Shown here piece after piece: positions 61,538 through 64,000 of a stretch of DNA of 64,000 nucleotides (positions within the stretch are counted from its first letter, which is position 1; each line of letters opens with the position of its first letter). The notes beneath the pieces are model-generated. The model did not search any database, was not told where the DNA came from, and saw nothing but the letters and a program-made list of their open reading frames with translations. Source of the stretch: Rhodanobacter lindaniclasticus (GTDB lineage: Bacteria; Pseudomonadota; Gammaproteobacteria; Xanthomonadales; Rhodanobacteraceae). A program made the position numbers and the translations under genes. The stretch lies in assembly GCF_004799035.1 (NCBI RefSeq), contig NZ_MWIO01000013.1, positions 124,001 through 188,000 on the forward strand, read 5' to 3'.

Positions 61538-61840
61538 TCAGGCCTGCGCGTAGGCCGCGATGGCCTGGGCCCGGTCTCGCTCGCGCTGCCACTGGTGGGC
61601 GAGCGCCTCGCGCGCGCTGCCCAGCAAGGCCTGCAGTTGGCGATCGCAGGCCAGGATCTCGCCGAGCTGGGCCTGGGTGACTGCGTCGTCGCCATGCTGG
61701 CGATGCACCAGCGGTGCACGCGCCTCTTCCAGTTGCAGCAGCTGCTCCCAGTCTTCCCGGCGGGCGGCGGTGAGCATCGCGCGGGTGATGACCAGCGCGC
61801 TGGTCAACGCCGAGGCGGTCGCGATGACCGGGGGCGACAC
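61538..61840 (-). CDS. fliT: FliT-like flagellar export chaperone
   Basis: A 100-residue helical protein starting with GTG, one base after the fliS stop. Conservation is low (TAARREDWEQLLQLEEARAPLV, then EILACDRQLQALLGSAREAL), but size, helical character and position after fliS match FliT, the chaperone of the filament cap FliD. The call rests mainly on context. Confidence 0.7.
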   Translation of the reverse strand: MSPPVIATASALTSALVITRAMLTAARREDWEQLLQLEEARAPLVHRQHGDDAVTQAQLGEILACDRQLQALLGSAREALAHQWQRERDRAQAIAAYAQA

Positions 61841-61841
61841 C

Positions 61842-62249
61842 TTACGCTCCCACCGTGCGACCGGCCGGGGCCGGGGCGATCTGCACCCAGCTGTCGCGCA
61901 CCTGCTGCAACAGGCGGCTGACCTCGTCGATGATGCTGGCGTCGTCGCGCAGGTTGGCCTGCAGCAGGCGCCGGCTCATGTATTCGTAGAGCGAATCGAG
62001 GCGGTCGACCAGGCTCGGGTCGGCCTTGCGGTCGAGCGCATCGCGCAGGCCGCCGATGATCTCGATGCAGCGGCTGATGGTCTCGCCCTTGGGCCCGGTC
62101 TCGCCGCGCATCATGTGCGCGCGGGCCTTCACCAGGCGCTCCAGCGCGCCATCCATCAACAACGTGATCAGGCCGTGTTTGTCGGCCGACTCCACGCCGC
62201 CGTGCGAACGAACCTGTTGGTAGGCGCCTGCGCCGTAACCGAATCCCAT
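61842..62249 (-). CDS. fliS: Flagellar export chaperone FliS
   Basis: A 135-residue helical chaperone of flagellin. It has the family pattern YQQVRSHGGVESADKHGLITLLMDGALERL and SLYEYMSRRLLQANLRDDASIIDEV. It binds the FliC C-terminus in the cytoplasm before export. It starts 15 bp after fliD. Confidence 0.95.
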   Translation of the reverse strand: MGFGYGAGAYQQVRSHGGVESADKHGLITLLMDGALERLVKARAHMMRGETGPKGETISRCIEIIGGLRDALDRKADPSLVDRLDSLYEYMSRRLLQANLRDDASIIDEVSRLLQQVRDSWVQIAPAPAGRTVGA

Positions 62250-62264
62250 GATCGTCTCCTGCCC

Positions 62265-63659
62265 TTACTTCTTGTTGATGTTGTTCAACGCGTCGAACTG
62301 CTGCTGCAGGTAGCTGCTGGTGCTGTTGAGCTTGCTCATCAGCGTGTCCAGCGCGGTGAATTGCGCCTGGTAGCGCGCGGTGAGGTCGGCCATGCGGCTG
62401 TCCAGCGTGGCTTGCTGGTCCTTCAGCGCGCTCAGCTGCTGGCTGATGCTGCTGGTGCGGCCGGCCAGCGTGCCGTTCGTGCCGACCCACTGGTCGAGCT
62501 GGCCGTTCAACTGGGCGGCCAGGCCGGTATCGCCGCCGAACAACTGGCTGGCGAGCTTGCCGCCGTCGCTCATCGCCTGGGTCAGCTTGTCGTTGTCCAG
62601 CTTCAGTGTGCCGTCCACCTGCAGCGAGATGCCCAGCGCGGCCAGCGAGGTGCCGTTGGCCACGCCGCCCACCAGCCGCGAGAGCGTGCTGTTGATGCCG
62701 TTGATGGTGGCGTCGCCGATCATGGCGCCGGCCGTGCCACTGGTGGCGTCGTACTTGGTGAGGTTCTGGTAGATCCCCACGAAACTGTTGTAGGTATTGA
62801 CCAGGTTGCTCAGCGCGCTGCTGCCCTTGCCGGGGTCGTTGGCCACGGTCAGCGTGGTCTGGCCCGAAGCGACCAGGTTGAGGGTCAGGCCGTCGATGGC
62901 GCCGCTGACGCTGTTGCCGGCGCTGTGGCCGGCTACGTCGTCGATGCTGTACTTCGCATCCTGTGCGGCGGTGATGACGGTCAGCGCGTTGCCGCTGCCG
63001 GCGGCCGCATCGTAGTCGAGTGCGGCCAGGCCGCCGTCGCCGCCGCTGCTGCTCACCACGAAACCGTTGGCCGCGCCGGTGCGCGTACCGCTGAGCACCA
63101 GGTGCGCACCGTCGGTGCCGGTGACGATGGTGGCGCTGACGCCGGGATTGTCGCTGGCCTTGTTGATGGCGTCGCGAACCTGGGCCAGCGAGTTGTTGGC
63201 ATCGGTGAGATCCAGGCTCATCGACTTGCCATCCACCGTGAGGCTGAGCGTGCCAGTGCCCACCTTGGCGCTGCTGTCGGCGAACGCGCCGGAGGAAGCC
63301 TTGAGCGCGGTGGCCAGCTGGGTGACGTCGATCTTGTAGCTGCCGCTGACCGGGGTGCCGGAGGCCGTGGCACCGAGGACGTCGGTGTCGGCGGCGGTCA
63401 CCGTGCGCGCATTGAAGGCGCTGCCGTCGGTGATCGAGGCCATGGCTGATTGCAGCGCGGAGAGCGCGGCGCTGACCTGGCCCAGGCCGGACAACTGGGT
63501 ATTGGCCAGGGCAGCCTGGTTGGTGATCTGGTTCTGCTGCGGCGCCTTCTTGGCGGCCACCAGCTTGTCCACCAGGGTGGCGACATCCAGGCCGGAACCC
63601 ACGCCCATGGAGGTCAGCAAACCCGTGGTGGGTGTGGTGGAGCCTACCGTGATAGCCAT
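62265..63659 (-). CDS. fliD: Flagellar filament cap protein FliD
   Basis: A 464-residue cap protein. N-terminal conserved part: STTPTTGLLTSMGVGSGLDVATLVDKLVAA; C-terminal coiled coil: LDSRMADLTARYQAQFTALDTLMSKLNSTSSYLQQQFDAL. The central 300 residues are Ser/Thr/Gly-rich and variable, as usual for the exposed part. It sits at the filament tip and folds incoming flagellin. It starts 65 bp after fliC, past a hairpin at 63683-63713. Confidence 0.96.
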   Translation of the reverse strand: MAITVGSTTPTTGLLTSMGVGSGLDVATLVDKLVAAKKAPQQNQITNQAALANTQLSGLGQVSAALSALQSAMASITDGSAFNARTVTAADTDVLGATASGTPVSGSYKIDVTQLATALKASSGAFADSSAKVGTGTLSLTVDGKSMSLDLTDANNSLAQVRDAINKASDNPGVSATIVTGTDGAHLVLSGTRTGAANGFVVSSSGGDGGLAALDYDAAAGSGNALTVITAAQDAKYSIDDVAGHSAGNSVSGAIDGLTLNLVASGQTTLTVANDPGKGSSALSNLVNTYNSFVGIYQNLTKYDATSGTAGAMIGDATINGINSTLSRLVGGVANGTSLAALGISLQVDGTLKLDNDKLTQAMSDGGKLASQLFGGDTGLAAQLNGQLDQWVGTNGTLAGRTSSISQQLSALKDQQATLDSRMADLTARYQAQFTALDTLMSKLNSTSSYLQQQFDALNNINKK

Positions 63660-63682
63660 GGACGTCGATTCCCGTAATGAGG

Positions 63683-63713
63683 GAAACGGCCGCGGACTGT
63701 CCGCGGCCGTTTC
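63683..63713 (-). terminator. Hairpin terminator after fliC
   Basis: GAAACGGCCGCGGA, loop CTG, TCCGCGGCCGTTTC: a 14-bp perfect stem just after the fliC stop. On the minus strand it is followed by only a short T stretch (TTTCCC), so it may be a partial terminator allowing read-through to fliD. Confidence 0.75.
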
Positions 63714-63724
63714 GGGTCAAGCAG

Positions 63725-64000
63725 TTACTGCAGGAGCTTCAACACGCTCTGCGTGGTGGCGTTGGCCTGCGCCAGCACCGAGACACCGGCCTGTTGCAGG
63801 ATGTTGGCGCTGGACATGTTCGCGGTCTCCGCGGCGAAGTCGGCATCCTGGATCTGGCTGCGCGACGCGCTCAGGTTCTGCGAAATGGTCTGCAGGTTGG
63901 CGATGGTGGAGGTGAAGCGGTTCTGCACCGCGCCCAGGTCGCTGCGCATGGAGCTGATGGTGCCCAGCGCCGAGTCGATGCGGCTGATGGTGTCATTGGC
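63725..64000 (-). CDS. fliC: Flagellin, C-terminal part
   Basis: The last 91 codons of a flagellin, open at the window edge. The conserved D0/D1 C-terminal helices are clear: [24 protein letters not shown], then [21 protein letters not shown] and the final [22 protein letters not shown] followed by Gln. The start and any further flagellin genes are outside the window. Confidence 0.96.
   Translation of the reverse strand, partial: ANDTISRIDSALGTISSMRSDLGAVQNRFTSTIANLQTISQNLSASRSQIQDADFAAETANMSSANILQQAGVSVLAQANATTQSVLKLLQ

Noticed and set aside
1-64000. CRISPR arrays, tRNA or rRNA genes, insertion sequences, prophage
   Set aside because: No regularly spaced direct repeats, no tRNA-like cloverleaf noticed by eye, and no transposase, integrase or phage structural gene among the open frames. 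A tRNA scan was not possible here.

Overview
The window is a GC-rich, densely packed chromosomal segment from a gammaproteobacterium of the order Xanthomonadales. Gene order (petABC-sspAB, miaB/phoH/ybeY/corC, and a single polar-type flagellar locus with fleQ, flhF, fleN, fliA, cheYZA and motCD) fits the Rhodanobacteraceae (Rhodanobacter/Dyella-like) best. That placement is inferred from gene content and order, not from a search. I see no rRNA, tRNA, CRISPR array, phage or insertion sequence.

Positions 1-21500 are mostly housekeeping. They hold the end of purE, a Trm112-like protein, a large DUF1631 protein, nadC, a DUF3301 protein, sspB-sspA behind the cytochrome bc1 operon petABC, a DegS/AlgW-like membrane protease, a lytic transglycosylase and miaB. 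A four-gene TetR/HlyD/ABC-efflux cassette on the minus strand follows, then phoH-ybeY-corC, a DUF4105 protein in the position where lnt usually sits, corA, and a small secreted protein with a sigma-28-like promoter.

Positions 21677-40122 hold two chemosensory gene sets, mostly on the minus strand. Set 1 (21677-32913) is STAS-cheY-cheA-mcp-cheW-mcp-cheR-cheD-cheB-(MCP-like)-STAS, led by a sigma-28-like promoter with a second one before cheW. Set 2 (34637-40122) is cheY-cheZ-cheA-motC-motD-cheW-DUF2802. Between them lies a plus-strand pair, a FliK-like protein and an FlhB C-terminal-domain homologue.

Positions 40193-64000 are the flagellar regulon, all on the minus strand. In transcription order it reads fliC (cut by the window edge), fliD, fliS, fliT, a PilZ-like gene, fleQ, fliEFGHI-J-K, fliLMNOP, then about 1 kb of nested inverted repeats, then fliQR-flhB-flhA-flhF-fleN-fliA. 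Sigma-54 -24/-12 elements precede fliE and fliL. Sigma-28-like elements precede the STAS-cheA operon, cheW and the small secreted gene at 21109. This fits the usual hierarchy FleQ + RpoN -> hook-basal-body and export genes + FliA -> chemotaxis and late genes.

Dispersed palindromic repeats are frequent: two REP-like families, a GGGAATCGGGAATCG-type repeat, and larger composite elements at 47616-48594 and 55041-55152. One repeat appears to supply the 5' end of fliO. Long open frames antisense to real genes are common here because of GC content and were left out.
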